Assembly (NCBI RefSeq): GCF_021596945.1
Contig: NZ_CP063779.1
Coordinates: forward strand, 3,322,001 to 3,386,000
DNA from: Mongoliitalea daihaiensis
GTDB taxonomy: Bacteria > Bacteroidota > Bacteroidia > Cytophagales > Cyclobacteriaceae
Direction: 5' to 3'
Length of the DNA: 64,000 nucleotides
This document shows, piece by piece, positions 26,550 to 35,562 of this stretch (position 1 is its first letter; every line of letters starts with the position of its first letter). The notes beneath the pieces were generated by a model that was not told the origin of the DNA, made no database searches, and was given only the letters and a program-made list of their open reading frames with translations. The position numbers and the translations under genes are program-made.

Positions 26550-27918
26550 GGTATTAGAAAAATGGAATCCTGCTGAAAGGATCAAAAACCCAATTAAGGA
26601 AGCAGAACTTGTTCATGCCCTTATGAATGATGAAGATGAACAAATGGACTGGCTTAACCGCATAGATCCAAACATCTTTTTCAATGACAGCAACAGACAG
26701 ATTTACGGCATAATGGTAGATATGTTCCTGGGTAAACGCAAGATTAACTACAAGAACGTAGTTTCTGAAATCATGCGTACCTGTGACAGCTACCAGTTGA
26801 ATACATTGATCGCCCATTTGGGAATCATCAATTCAAGCCATCCAACAGACTCGCTTGAAAACATCATCAAAGATGTAAGCGATGCATATAGGTCAAGAGT
26901 CATTTATCATGACGTCCTGATTACTGCAAATAATGACTTCCACAGAAACCGACCGATTGGTGAGATCATCGAAAAGATTTCAAAATCAGTTATCGGTATT
27001 GATGATTCTGGGAAGTCTCGAAACAGCAACATTACGGTTATAGATGCTTACGAAGACATCATCAATCCTGACCCAGAAGATGAAGGCTTGACCACAGGCC
27101 TTCATGACTGGGACATGGTTTTTGGTGGTATCAAACGTGATTCCTATATAACAGTAGGTGCTGAATCTGGTACAGGTAAGACTACTTACCTTGTGGATTT
27201 GATGTACAGGCTTTGTACCAGACACAAAGAAAAGATAGCTATCTGTTTCTTTTCCATGGAAATGTCAGAGAAAAGGATTTACAAGAAACTGCTTTCAAGG
27301 CATGCCAAGGTAAACACTCTGAAATTCGATGCAGCCGGAAGGGATAAAATTACACCTCAGGAATCCGAAAGATTGAAGTCTGCTGCCAAAGATATCAAGG
27401 ACTGGCCGATTGAAATCGTGTACGAAACAATGGACATCCATAAGATCAAGATGAAAGCTCGCAAGTTCGTGATGCAAAATCCAGGCAAACGGCACATCTT
27501 CCTTGTGGATCATATTGGTAAGATCGAATCGTCAGGCTCGGATATGAGGGTAAACACTATCAAAAATTCCCAAGGGTTGAAATCACTTTGTCTTGACCAC
27601 AAGTCAACAGTCATTGTGCTTTCACAGCTTGTCAAGGAATTGTCTGGTGACAAATACAAAGTTACCTATCATCGCCCGAACGAATCCCACATCATGGAAT
27701 CAGGCGCAATCAAAGCAGACTCCGATATTCTTGTACTGTTATGGAGACCTGGTAACAGGTTTAAATCTATACCATTCAAAGGTATTGAAGAATGGAATTG
27801 CGCCAATAAGATGATCATTATCGTGGAGAAAAACAGAGACGGGCTTGAAAAGGAAGACATCATATTCGATTGTCAAATGAAGTACAATGAACTTGAAAAC
27901 GAAGCGAGAGCTGTATAG
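26542..27918 (+). CDS. Replicative DnaB-like helicase
   Basis: A 458-residue RecA-fold helicase starting with GTG. The N-terminal helical domain (about 15-130) is followed by a RecA-like ATPase (about 183-445) with Walker A AESGTGKT (207-214), the segment CFFSMEMSEKRIYKKLLSR typical of DnaB, Walker B IFLVDHIG and a downstream VIVLSQLVKEL sensor strand. It would unwind phage DNA as a hexamer. Placed between primase-like and nuclease genes in the early operon. Confidence 0.93.
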   Translation: MTEVLEKWNPAERIKNPIKEAELVHALMNDEDEQMDWLNRIDPNIFFNDSNRQIYGIMVDMFLGKRKINYKNVVSEIMRTCDSYQLNTLIAHLGIINSSHPTDSLENIIKDVSDAYRSRVIYHDVLITANNDFHRNRPIGEIIEKISKSVIGIDDSGKSRNSNITVIDAYEDIINPDPEDEGLTTGLHDWDMVFGGIKRDSYITVGAESGTGKTTYLVDLMYRLCTRHKEKIAICFFSMEMSEKRIYKKLLSRHAKVNTLKFDAAGRDKITPQESERLKSAAKDIKDWPIEIVYETMDIHKIKMKARKFVMQNPGKRHIFLVDHIGKIESSGSDMRVNTIKNSQGLKSLCLDHKSTVIVLSQLVKELSGDKYKVTYHRPNESHIMESGAIKADSDILVLLWRPGNRFKSIPFKGIEEWNCANKMIIIVEKNRDGLEKEDIIFDCQMKYNELENEARAV

Positions 27919-27920
27919 CT

Positions 27921-28751
27921 ATGCCAATCAGAATGAATCAGTCTCTTATCAAAGAGCTGACCTCTTATGGAATGTGCCCACGTAAGGTTAAAGCCTACTA
28001 CGTGGACAATGAATGCGAAAGTGACCCCTCAATTTATATGTTCAGGGGTATTTATTTTGAGTATAAGATATTAGGCAATCTCCCCAAATCAGGGGAGGTT
28101 CCTATTTATCCTTTGCTTAAAAGAGGACGATACGAAATCCACAAACAACGAATCGACGAACAGATTGAAAACTTCCCTAAAATTCTCGAGAAGGAAGGCA
28201 TACAGATTATTGATGGACAACAGGAAATAGAATACAAGTACGACGACTTGCTTACCCTGTTTATCACCATTGATAGTCTTGCCCTTTACAAAGGAAGGTT
28301 ATGCGTAATGGACATTAAACTTACGCTTGACCTGAATTCAACTTTCGGGAAAATCTCTTGGGGAAACTACGATCAGATGGACAAACTGCAAGCGTACATG
28401 TATGCTTATGTTGTCTCAAAGGTTCTTGGTGATGATGTTGGATTTTTGTATGCGGTATTTGACTACAAAAAATCAGAAAGGGAATACAGGATCTTTTATG
28501 AAGGACTTGACGACTTCAAGAAAAGGATCATGTTTGAACGGATCAATAAAGCTGAAGCAATATACCAGAACATCAGGCAACGTGGATGGAAGCCAAAACC
28601 ATCTGAAGAAACCTGCAAGAACTGTAAAGTAAAAAATTGTGATGCAAGATTCCGTTATGAACAAGCTCCTGTTTTGGATGAAAAAGCACTCATGAAAGAA
28701 CGTAAACCTGTAGCTCTGATTGAAGACCTTCTTGAATTTATGATGGACTAA
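27921..28751 (+). CDS. PD-(D/E)XK nuclease with Cas4-like cysteine cluster
   Basis: A 276-residue RecB/Cas4-type nuclease. The PD-(D/E)XK core shows Asp117 (FITIDSLALY), Asp130 and Lys132 (VMDIKLT) and the QxxxY helix Gln156-Tyr160. One N-terminal Cys19 (MCPRK) and three C-terminal cysteines (Cys232, Cys235, Cys240 in CKNCKVKNC) match the four-cysteine iron-sulfur arrangement of Cas4 and AddB. Likely a single-strand exonuclease in phage DNA replication or recombination. Starts 2 bp after the helicase stop. Confidence 0.88.
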   Translation: MPIRMNQSLIKELTSYGMCPRKVKAYYVDNECESDPSIYMFRGIYFEYKILGNLPKSGEVPIYPLLKRGRYEIHKQRIDEQIENFPKILEKEGIQIIDGQQEIEYKYDDLLTLFITIDSLALYKGRLCVMDIKLTLDLNSTFGKISWGNYDQMDKLQAYMYAYVVSKVLGDDVGFLYAVFDYKKSEREYRIFYEGLDDFKKRIMFERINKAEAIYQNIRQRGWKPKPSEETCKNCKVKNCDARFRYEQAPVLDEKALMKERKPVALIEDLLEFMMD

Positions 28752-29089
28752 TGATACGAGAAATTATCAGGGAAGTACACAAAAAACTTCCCTTTGCTTT
28801 TGGCATAGGCCCTGACAGAGTATCGGTGTTTATTCTTACTGAACCTATTCCAACAGAAAATGAGTCTGACATGATGGACTTTATTGAAACGCTTGGGTTT
28901 AAGGAAGCAAGGATTATCGATTACACACAAAGGCCACAGCTAAAAATGAATGTTGTTTCCTATGAATACCAGTTGGTGTTTGACAGGATCAAGCTTAAAA
29001 AAGATGATGAAGAGTTCATCAACTCATGGTCCGAGGACAGCTCGGTTTTCAAAAGAGAAACGCTTAAAAAATTTAAAGTAATCAATTGA
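28751..29089 (+). CDS. Hypothetical early protein (112 residues)
   Basis: Starts on the last base of the nuclease stop codon (TAATG) and ends in the same way with the next gene (TGATG), so it is part of the replication operon. Mixed alpha/beta, charged, C-terminus lysine-rich. Not recognised. Confidence 0.65.
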   Translation: MIREIIREVHKKLPFAFGIGPDRVSVFILTEPIPTENESDMMDFIETLGFKEARIIDYTQRPQLKMNVVSYEYQLVFDRIKLKKDDEEFINSWSEDSSVFKRETLKKFKVIN

Positions 29090-29508
29090 TGATAAGAATA
29101 TCCAAAAACCTTGTCAAAGGTGAAGTAGTCACTTTTGACTTGCTAAGAAAACTCCACCACGAAGGTGGGCATTCAGTATATATGGAGATACAAAGAATGG
29201 TCAAGCCTGTAGCCTTTGTGGCTTCCCAGCAGTTCAGATATGTGGAAAGTATGATTTCCAGAAGGACACTGTTCACCACCCACCGAGTGACCGAACATAT
29301 ATGGCCAAGTTACTATGCTCTTGTACAGTTTGCTGCTGCAAATTATGATATGTTTGAAAAACTTGATAACGAAACCACAGGCTTTGTTCTTCTTAACAAT
29401 CAGGGAAACAAGGTACTTGTTAAAATGGGAGACCTGAGAACTACCGTAGAACAGACTATTGAGATGTTAAATAATCCAATTACAAAACCAAAGCCAAAGC
29501 ATGTTTGA
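29089..29508 (+). CDS. Hypothetical early protein (139 residues)
   Basis: ATG 29089 overlaps the upstream stop; a TTG at 29086 is an alternative. The product is basic, with VTEHIWPSYYALVQFAAAN in the middle and a lysine-proline C-terminus. It overlaps the methyltransferase by 8 bp. No family recognised. Confidence 0.65.
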   Translation: MIRISKNLVKGEVVTFDLLRKLHHEGGHSVYMEIQRMVKPVAFVASQQFRYVESMISRRTLFTTHRVTEHIWPSYYALVQFAAANYDMFEKLDNETTGFVLLNNQGNKVLVKMGDLRTTVEQTIEMLNNPITKPKPKHV

Positions 29509-31120
29509 TCCAGAGTTCTACCCCACACCCAAGGAGGTTGTAATGAAAATGATTGAGCCTTACATCGCTAAGATAGATGTCAGTGGATGGCTCAGTCCAC
29601 AAGCCTATTATCGAAGCGGCCTTGCAGGTAAAACAATACTTGAACCTTCTGCCGGTTCGGGAAATATTCTCGATGTTATCTCAGATCTTGAATTGAGAGA
29701 CGTAGAAATGTATGCTTGTGAACGTGATCCTATGCTTGTAGAGACATTGAAAGGAAAGAATTATGCGGTCATATCAAATGATTTTCTCCAATACGATGGG
29801 GATATGTATTTTGATCTGATTATCATGAATCCTCCTTTCAGCAACGGAGACAAACATTTACTGCATGCCTGGAATATTCTACATTCGGGAGATATCGTTT
29901 GCCTACTCAATGAAGAGACTGTAAAAAACCCTTATACTTCTACAAGAAAACTGCTTTGCAATCTGATTGAAGAACACGGATCAGTAGAGTATCTGGGTAA
30001 CTGCTTTACTGATGCGGAAAGAAAAACCGATGTCAATGTAGCTATGGTTAGGCTACATAAAGAAGCGAAAGAAAATATGTTTGATTTCAACTTCGAAAAA
30101 GTTGCCGATAAACGGGAATTTGAATTTGATGACAGCACGTTTTCTAACACAGTAGCTACCTCTGACCTGATCGGGAACATGATGGTGCAGTTTGAAAAGC
30201 TCAAAGATGCCTACGTGAAATATCTTTCTGTTATGGAAGAGCTTGAATTCTACTCGAACCACATTACTACCGACTATCTCAGGATCAGAGAAGTTGTCAA
30301 AACAGCTGATGAACAGACTGGAAAACGTAGAAAATACAACAGGTTTGTTAAGACTGTGCGCAAAAACATGTGGTCAAAGGTTATCAATCAGGCCGATTTT
30401 AAGAAGTACATGACCAGTGAAGTACTTCAAAACTTTGACAAGTTTATTGCTGATCAAGGGAACATGGAATTCAATAAGGCAAATGTTTTCAATCTCATTG
30501 AGTTCCTGTTTAACAATAGGATTACTATTCTTGAAAATGCAGTGGTTGGAGTATTTGAGCAGTTCACTAAATATCACAAAGAAAATAGAGTACACGTTGA
30601 AGGATGGAAATCTAATGACAAGTATAAAGTTTCAAGGAAAGTGGTATTGCCCGATTATGTCAGGTATGGAGAGTATATGAGTGCTCATGACCTCAAAAAG
30701 TACGGAGATAAGTTCGGGATAGCTTACAGCAAAACCTCTGCATATCGAGATATAGATACAGTCATGTGCTACCTGACAGGTAAGGATGTCAATAAATGCT
30801 ATACTATTGAAAGAGCCTTGGAAGATAAGTTTAATGAACTTGGAAAAGTATATTCAGGAACTTTCGACAATACAGCTGAGTCTGATTTCTTTGAAATCAA
30901 ATTCTTCAAAAAGGGTACGGTACACTTGTACTTTAAGAACGAGAAGCTGTGGGATGAATTCAATATGCGAGCATGTATAGGGAAGAAATGGCTTCCTGAA
31001 TACGAGGAAAAAGAGTACAGAAAAAAGAAAGCAGCAGAAAACCAACAAGCCTATGAACAGCCGAAGAAAGAAACTCTGGCACTCGAAATGCCCGAGGATA
31101 TTTTTGAGTTGTTTGTATGA
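29501..31120 (+). CDS. Phage adenine methyltransferase with DUF4942 domain
   Basis: A 539-residue protein. The N-terminal methyltransferase (about 1-200) has SAM motif I EPSAGSGN (48-55) and catalytic NPPF (110-113). The C-terminal part (about 280-510) matches the DUF4942 pattern found fused to phage and mobile-element methylases (NLIEFLFNNRITILENAVVG, then KCYTIERALEDKF). It probably methylates phage adenines to avoid restriction or mark replication. It does not pair with a nuclease here. The last residues are charged and low complexity. Confidence 0.9.
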   Translation: MFDPEFYPTPKEVVMKMIEPYIAKIDVSGWLSPQAYYRSGLAGKTILEPSAGSGNILDVISDLELRDVEMYACERDPMLVETLKGKNYAVISNDFLQYDGDMYFDLIIMNPPFSNGDKHLLHAWNILHSGDIVCLLNEETVKNPYTSTRKLLCNLIEEHGSVEYLGNCFTDAERKTDVNVAMVRLHKEAKENMFDFNFEKVADKREFEFDDSTFSNTVATSDLIGNMMVQFEKLKDAYVKYLSVMEELEFYSNHITTDYLRIREVVKTADEQTGKRRKYNRFVKTVRKNMWSKVINQADFKKYMTSEVLQNFDKFIADQGNMEFNKANVFNLIEFLFNNRITILENAVVGVFEQFTKYHKENRVHVEGWKSNDKYKVSRKVVLPDYVRYGEYMSAHDLKKYGDKFGIAYSKTSAYRDIDTVMCYLTGKDVNKCYTIERALEDKFNELGKVYSGTFDNTAESDFFEIKFFKKGTVHLYFKNEKLWDEFNMRACIGKKWLPEYEEKEYRKKKAAENQQAYEQPKKETLALEMPEDIFELFV

Positions 31121-31151
31121 GTAAAAATCATATTTAAAACATAGAGTTATA

Positions 31152-31484
31152 ATGAAGTACACGAATAGGGTATTTATTGATTTAGACAAGTATTCTGAAA
31201 GGGTTGAAGCACTCGAAGTTATGGAGAGGAATTTCAGGTCTATGAAAGAATTCGAAGGAAGGGAAGGCACACGCCTTTTCTTCCTATTGGATTCCGAGTA
31301 TGAGAGATTGAATTTCATTCTAAGCATTTCTGGGGTTCTCAAAAAGCAGGGATACATGATTGAAATAGTAGACGAGGTAGACAATAGACAATTAAAAATC
31401 AATGAAAAAAAGTCAAGAAAAACAGCCAGATACTTTAATCCAAAAGCTAAAGTGGCTAAGGAAAAACGCAAGGGTTACGCTTGA
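31152..31484 (+). CDS. Hypothetical early protein with basic tail (110 residues)
   Basis: Small protein with a charged N-terminal two-thirds and a very basic C-terminus (about 85-110, KKSRKTARYFNPKAKVAKEK), which suggests nucleic-acid binding. Its tail region also contains an alternative start for the next frame. Not recognised. Confidence 0.62.
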   Translation: MKYTNRVFIDLDKYSERVEALEVMERNFRSMKEFEGREGTRLFFLLDSEYERLNFILSISGVLKKQGYMIEIVDEVDNRQLKINEKKSRKTARYFNPKAKVAKEKRKGYA

Positions 31485-31488
31485 CAAT

Positions 31489-31860
31489 ATGCCCCCCGGG
31501 CCGGGGAAGTATGTTGTGATCACTGTTTATTATAACCAAGACAAGAGAGGATATGTAGTACAGAAAAGAAGGATGATAAAGCCTGGTCTTTTCCACTACT
31601 ATTACGACTATGATAAAAAACCTGAGCATTGGACAGGCGGCAGAATGTTCAGTCAGGACACCATTGATGAAGCGATTAAATATGCAAAACAAAGAATTAG
31701 TGCTTCAAAAAAAGAGCCTGAACCTGAGTTGCTGAAATCGCAACGTTGGGTCGTGGTTGACAAAAGGAGCTGCAGATATGACAAAACCTTTTACTTGTTG
31801 GAAGAGGCTTTGGATTTCTATGACAAGTATCATTCAATTAATCAAATAGAATCATGTTGA
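31489..31860 (+). CDS. Hypothetical early protein (123 residues)
   Basis: The frame is open from ATG 31402, which would overlap the upstream gene by 83 bp and add 29 basic residues. ATG 31489, 4 bp after the upstream stop, is preferred. The product is rich in Tyr and Lys (VVITVYYNQDKRGYVVQKRR). Not recognised. Confidence 0.6.
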   Translation: MPPGPGKYVVITVYYNQDKRGYVVQKRRMIKPGLFHYYYDYDKKPEHWTGGRMFSQDTIDEAIKYAKQRISASKKEPEPELLKSQRWVVVDKRSCRYDKTFYLLEEALDFYDKYHSINQIESC

Positions 31861-32030
31861 CACTAAATACTGAAACAACTCTAAAACTTCTTAGCCAGAG
31901 TATAGAAATAAACGGCTATTCAATCGGCTATAACAGCTACTTCGGTGAGTGGCATGTAAACCATGATGAAATCGGACTGGTCTTTTTCGGGGAATTCCAT
32001 GATGCGGTAGACCATGCTGAAAGGGGGTAA
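31854..32030 (+). CDS. 58-residue early protein
   Basis: A short gene that overlaps the upstream stop by 7 bp and ends 5 bp before the next start. The product (from MLTLNTETTLKLLSQSIEIN to a middle with SYFGEWHVNHDEIG and end EFHDAVDHAERG) has a compact alternating pattern and His-rich second half. Coding is supported by tight operon packing. Not recognised. Confidence 0.65.
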   Translation: MLTLNTETTLKLLSQSIEINGYSIGYNSYFGEWHVNHDEIGLVFFGEFHDAVDHAERG

Positions 32031-32035
32031 ACATT

Positions 32036-32464
32036 ATGAACGTTAATGAAGTCAGGCATTGGGTGATCGTAACGGTCAAGACCAAAAAAGGAGGGGAGCT
32101 TGTAGAAAGCCTTCAATGGCAAGAACTCAGATGGCATACAAGATGCAGCTTTGACTGGTATTTCAAGTACAGGGCTGCATTGTTGCAAATCAAATATCCC
32201 AGATATGAAGTGGATATGCGGTGGGGTAATAATAGCAAACCCAAGTCAGAATTTGAAAAGCTTCAAGATAAAATAACAGGTAAAAAGGCAACGATAACCA
32301 AGTATAAAAACCTGCTGAAAAAAGCAGAGGATTCTTGGACTGATCTCTTTCCTATTACAACAAATCCAGATTACAATAAGGCTGTTGAAAAAATCAAGAG
32401 GCTTGAGTTTGAACTTGGGTTTCTTATTCAATCAAGAAATGAGTATCAAAAAGCAGATCTTTAA
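32036..32464 (+). CDS. Hypothetical early protein with coiled coil (142 residues)
   Basis: Last gene of the early plus-strand operon. The N-terminal 65 residues are beta-rich and aromatic (HWVIVTVKTKKGG, then WYFKYRAALLQIKYP); residues 70-140 form a charged coiled coil. Not recognised. Strong stem-loops follow 180 bp downstream. Confidence 0.65.
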   Translation: MNVNEVRHWVIVTVKTKKGGELVESLQWQELRWHTRCSFDWYFKYRAALLQIKYPRYEVDMRWGNNSKPKSEFEKLQDKITGKKATITKYKNLLKKAEDSWTDLFPITTNPDYNKAVEKIKRLEFELGFLIQSRNEYQKADL

Positions 32465-32642
32465 ATTAAAATAATTTAAAGATCATTAAATCAGATAGTT
32501 AAGAGTGTTTTTTCAAAAAAAAAATACACATTTCTGTCATTAAAAGTTTGCTTTATTTTTAAAAAAACTTTGAGGTTTATTTAAAATAAGTTTGATAAAA
32601 ATTTACATCTTAAGATTTTTATGATGTAATTTACAAAAAAAT

Positions 32643-32833
32643 AGGCGGTGTTCGAGCACCGCCTCTTCGTATCTCCGTTTGCAATTCTCTATGAAAAGTC
32701 AAGAGATACGGATCGAAATTACCTTATCTTAATTTTCGGAAATTATATGGAGTTATATCTTGCCCGATAGGATCTCCATATTTTTTCCGAAATTTCTAAG
32801 ATAGAGATAATAAGCTCTGAAATTGCCAGAGCT
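32643..32833. ncRNA. Four consecutive stem-loops: structured RNA or terminator array
   Basis: Four separate foldbacks lie in a row: AGGCGGTG/CACCGCCT (32643-32664), CGTATCTC/GAGATACG (32668-32710), a long imperfect pair TTATCTTA...ATATGGAG with CTCCATAT...TAAGATA (32724-32806), and AGCTCTG/CAGAGCT (32813-32833). No ORF covers them. The order and density suggest a folded RNA or a transcription-blocking array at the end of the early operon. Confidence 0.55.
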
Positions 32834-33274
32834 ACCATTAACTTCTCCATACACAAATATGCCAAGCAATTTTTTAATATAAAAACTAACTTAATGCATT
32901 TTCACTAAATTCTGAACTTTGTTCAATTTAACATATATCTCTATTAATCAAGTCATTAAATCTATCTATTTAATGTTCTTAATCAGTTAAAAACGAAGTT
33001 TTTCAACGGATTAAAGATTTTTTATAATATTTGGAAAAAAATTAAAAATTTAAAAAATGAAAAATATTTTGCGATTATTGAATCTTGTTCAATTTTATTT
33101 AATTCGGTTTACTTTGTATTAATTTTTATTACATGAAGAGAGATTTTTAAATAAAGAAAATTGTGTATTATGGATTGATTATACTGTTCAAAATAAATTT
33201 TTTCATTATGTTTGAATGGTGGGCCTTGGTTTGGTCTTAATTATATATAAAACTAATACTATTTTATAATTTAT
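32834..33274. other. AT-rich intergenic stretch
   Basis: About 440 bp of very AT-rich DNA with homopolymer runs. I see no gene, clear promoter or repeat. It probably contains the promoter of the following secreted protein gene. Confidence 0.5.
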
Positions 33275-33700
33275 ATGAAAAAAATATCATTTAGTCTATT
33301 TCTATTTTTAATAGTTATTTATCAGATTAAAGCGCAAAGTAATCCATTTAAAATAGATTTGATTAATGGAAAAAAGGATTATACGAAAATTTCATTCAGA
33401 CTTGATACAGAAGGATTAAGTAAATTTTTAGGACAAGATTTGGATAAGAAAATTTTTAATATAGCTCAATATGCTAATATTCAGTTAATGCTCTCTATGC
33501 AAAATCAGCTCAGTTATATTCCAATACAGACAGGAGATAATGTGATCATGTATTTTGAGGATAACAAAGTTGCTGTTAAGCTTTCTTGCTCAGCTAAAAA
33601 TGGAATTGGTAATGTTATTGAAAAAACATATACTGTTATATTAAATTCAAATGATTATAGCAGTATGGATAATATTGAACTGTATAGAATTTATGATTAA
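33275..33700 (+). CDS. Small secreted protein, moron-like
   Basis: A 141-residue protein with a clear signal peptide (MKKISFSLFLFLIVIYQIKA, cleaved near residue 20). The mature part is mixed alpha/beta without motif. It has its own terminator (33743-33763), is far more AT-rich than the phage operons and lies between the early and late modules, all typical of morons expressed from the prophage. Export to the periplasm or beyond would fit lysogenic conversion or superinfection exclusion, but no function can be shown. Confidence 0.68.
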   Translation: MKKISFSLFLFLIVIYQIKAQSNPFKIDLINGKKDYTKISFRLDTEGLSKFLGQDLDKKIFNIAQYANIQLMLSMQNQLSYIPIQTGDNVIMYFEDNKVAVKLSCSAKNGIGNVIEKTYTVILNSNDYSSMDNIELYRIYD

Positions 33701-33742
33701 TTTATTTCTTACAAATTTGTAATATCTTAAATGGTTGAATAG

Positions 33743-33763
33743 GGAGCTTATAGCTCCTTTTTT
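33743..33763 (+). terminator. Rho-independent terminator of the secreted protein gene
   Basis: GGAGCT / AGCTCC form a 6-bp stem around TAT, followed by six T. It ends the moron-like transcript 43 bp after the stop codon. Confidence 0.8.
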
Positions 33764-34068
33764 GCAATTAACATTTCACCTTCCCATTAATTTAATTGAA
33801 TTGGATTTGCGCTAATTCTTTAAAAATATTATCATTTCCAATGATAATAGTAATGTCAGAAATCATAAGAACTAAAATTTGTATCAAAGATTTTTGAAAA
33901 AGCTGACATATGTAGGATCTATTTAAATGTATGGCCAGTAGCAGTATTTTCCCCTGCTGGAAACAATTATACAATTTTTATTCGATTTTGGTATATTTCT
34001 TTAACTGAATTTTATTTAATGCTGGTTTTTTTTTATTATAGTATTTTAAAAATATTATTTTAAGTCTT
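33764..34068. other. AT-rich intergenic stretch
   Basis: About 305 bp without a gene. Only short AT-rich runs are visible. It must contain the promoter of the next plus-strand gene, as a terminator lies just upstream. Confidence 0.5.
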
Positions 34069-34884
34069 ATGGAATTAGAAAATAATTTAGCGTCTTCTTA
34101 TAAAGTTTTTTTCCAGAAGATTTATGAAAATCAATATACATTGTTAATGGAAGATGTTATGTTCTTACTTAGTGAACTTAACGAAAATTCAACCTTTAGT
34201 TTTAAGGTTGATGCTCAAGATTTAGATAGTCTTCTCCCTCATCAAATTCTTTTTAAAAATGAAAGTCAAAAAGTTATAAATAATTTTCAAGACTCAATTA
34301 AAAATCAGAATTTCCACATTATTGACAAAAAAGAAATATTAAAATTAAAATTAGCCTCAATAAATTTAATATTTAAATACTTGTACCCGGCAAATAATAG
34401 TCAGCTTGCTGAAGCAGAATTTCAATTCCTAAATTATTTTAATGAATCTGAATTAATAGAATCATTAGTTGAATTTTCTGAAAGCTTTATTTTAAGCAAA
34501 GAAAAAAACTTTGTTGATTATTTATCCCTCCTAAACGATGTTTTAATAAGTTTTAAATTTGTAAGTAGAAGATATTTTTCCAAAGCGGAAAAATTTAAAA
34601 GTGTAAATAAAAAATTTTTTAGTGATATAGAAAATGAACTAAGTTCGTTCATTAAGGCAATTGATGTTAATGTTATAAATAATCGAGCAATAACCTTATT
34701 ATCAAAAAGATTAGGTAGCTTAAATGAAAATTACTATCATGATTTAGAAAAATTTGAGGATGAGATTGAAGAAAATTATTTTGAGTATGATAGTCCTGCT
34801 GATGATCATGATATAGACGATAACTTTCTTTGGGGTGGGATGAGTGGTGAAGAGGCATGGGACGCCTACTGGAACACTCAATAA
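34069..34884 (+). CDS. Acidic hypothetical protein, moron-like (271 residues)
   Basis: A cytoplasmic, helical, acidic protein with no signal peptide or membrane segment. Its C-terminal tail is very acidic (EDEIEENYFEYDSPADDHD, about residues 228-246) and ends with GEEAWDAYWN. The base composition is very AT-rich like the preceding gene. It ends only 4 bp from the convergent last late gene. An acidic DNA-mimic-like tail could suggest inhibition of a DNA-binding enzyme, but this is speculation. Confidence 0.62.
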   Translation: MELENNLASSYKVFFQKIYENQYTLLMEDVMFLLSELNENSTFSFKVDAQDLDSLLPHQILFKNESQKVINNFQDSIKNQNFHIIDKKEILKLKLASINLIFKYLYPANNSQLAEAEFQFLNYFNESELIESLVEFSESFILSKEKNFVDYLSLLNDVLISFKFVSRRYFSKAEKFKSVNKKFFSDIENELSSFIKAIDVNVINNRAITLLSKRLGSLNENYYHDLEKFEDEIEENYFEYDSPADDHDIDDNFLWGGMSGEEAWDAYWNTQ

Positions 34885-34888
34885 TGTA

Positions 34889-35236
34889 CTAATCAATGTT
34901 CAATCTCCTAAAAAGTATTTCAGCCTCAGCTTTCATTTGTTCCTCAAAGTCAGATAGATCATGACCGTAGAGTTGAAGGATTCTACCGAGGAAAACAATC
35001 AGTTCAAGACGTGCATCGACCACACCTAAAAAATCCAAAAATGATTCTTCCGAATGCCTGTTCTCATAATAGATTGCAGCATTCAACTTGCCGTAAAAGA
35101 TGGTAATCGAAAAGCCGTCTTCATCCAGTAGACAATAGCTATCATCAAAATGCTGTGCGATAAAAAACATTGCACCATCACTGTCTTTCTCTTCAATAGA
35201 CAGATACAAATCCCGGAGTTCTTTGGTTGTCAACAT
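34889..35236 (-). CDS. Hypothetical protein at the end of the late strand (115 residues)
   Basis: Small acidic helical protein (ends with EEQMKAEAEILFRRL). It lies beyond the terminator of the tail operon and so may have its own promoter. Not recognised. Confidence 0.58.
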   Translation of the reverse strand: MLTTKELRDLYLSIEEKDSDGAMFFIAQHFDDSYCLLDEDGFSITIFYGKLNAAIYYENRHSEESFLDFLGVVDARLELIVFLGRILQLYGHDLSDFEEQMKAEAEILFRRLNID

Positions 35237-35287
35237 GTCAAAATTAGTCTGGTGGAAAGTGATTTGAAATTAAAAAATCCCAGAACC

Positions 35288-35317
35288 AAAAAAAAGAGGA
35301 GACCCACAAGCCCCCTC
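35288..35317 (-). terminator. Terminator of the late tail operon
   Basis: On the minus strand GAGGGG / CTCCTC (one G-U pair) with a 9-11-nt loop is followed by eight T. It lies 42 bp after the stop of the last small tail-cluster gene. Confidence 0.6.
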
Positions 35318-35358
35318 AATTTAAACGTTTAATTTCCTATTGCTTGAAATCAAACAAT

Positions 35359-35562
35359 TTAAACAGCTACGACCTGCCCTTTTTGAAGCTCGGTCAATAA
35401 GCCGTTTACTTCTGCCCACGGCTTAGTAGAAAGATAGCTGCCGAGCTGGTCAATGAATTCGTGCTTATAAGCTACAAGGTGGATCTGCTCTTTAACCTCA
35501 GGTTGTACCGTTTCCTGCGGCGCGATTTCTTCGATGGACTTTTTTAATTGTGTCTTGCTCAT
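35359..35562 (-). CDS. Small hypothetical tail-cluster protein (67 residues)
   Basis: Starts within the stop of the upstream gene (ATGA) and closes the tail operon. Charged N-terminus (KKSIEEIAPQETVQPEVKEQ) followed by a short helical part. Not recognised. Confidence 0.6.
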   Translation of the reverse strand: MSKTQLKKSIEEIAPQETVQPEVKEQIHLVAYKHEFIDQLGSYLSTKPWAEVNGLLTELQKGQVVAV

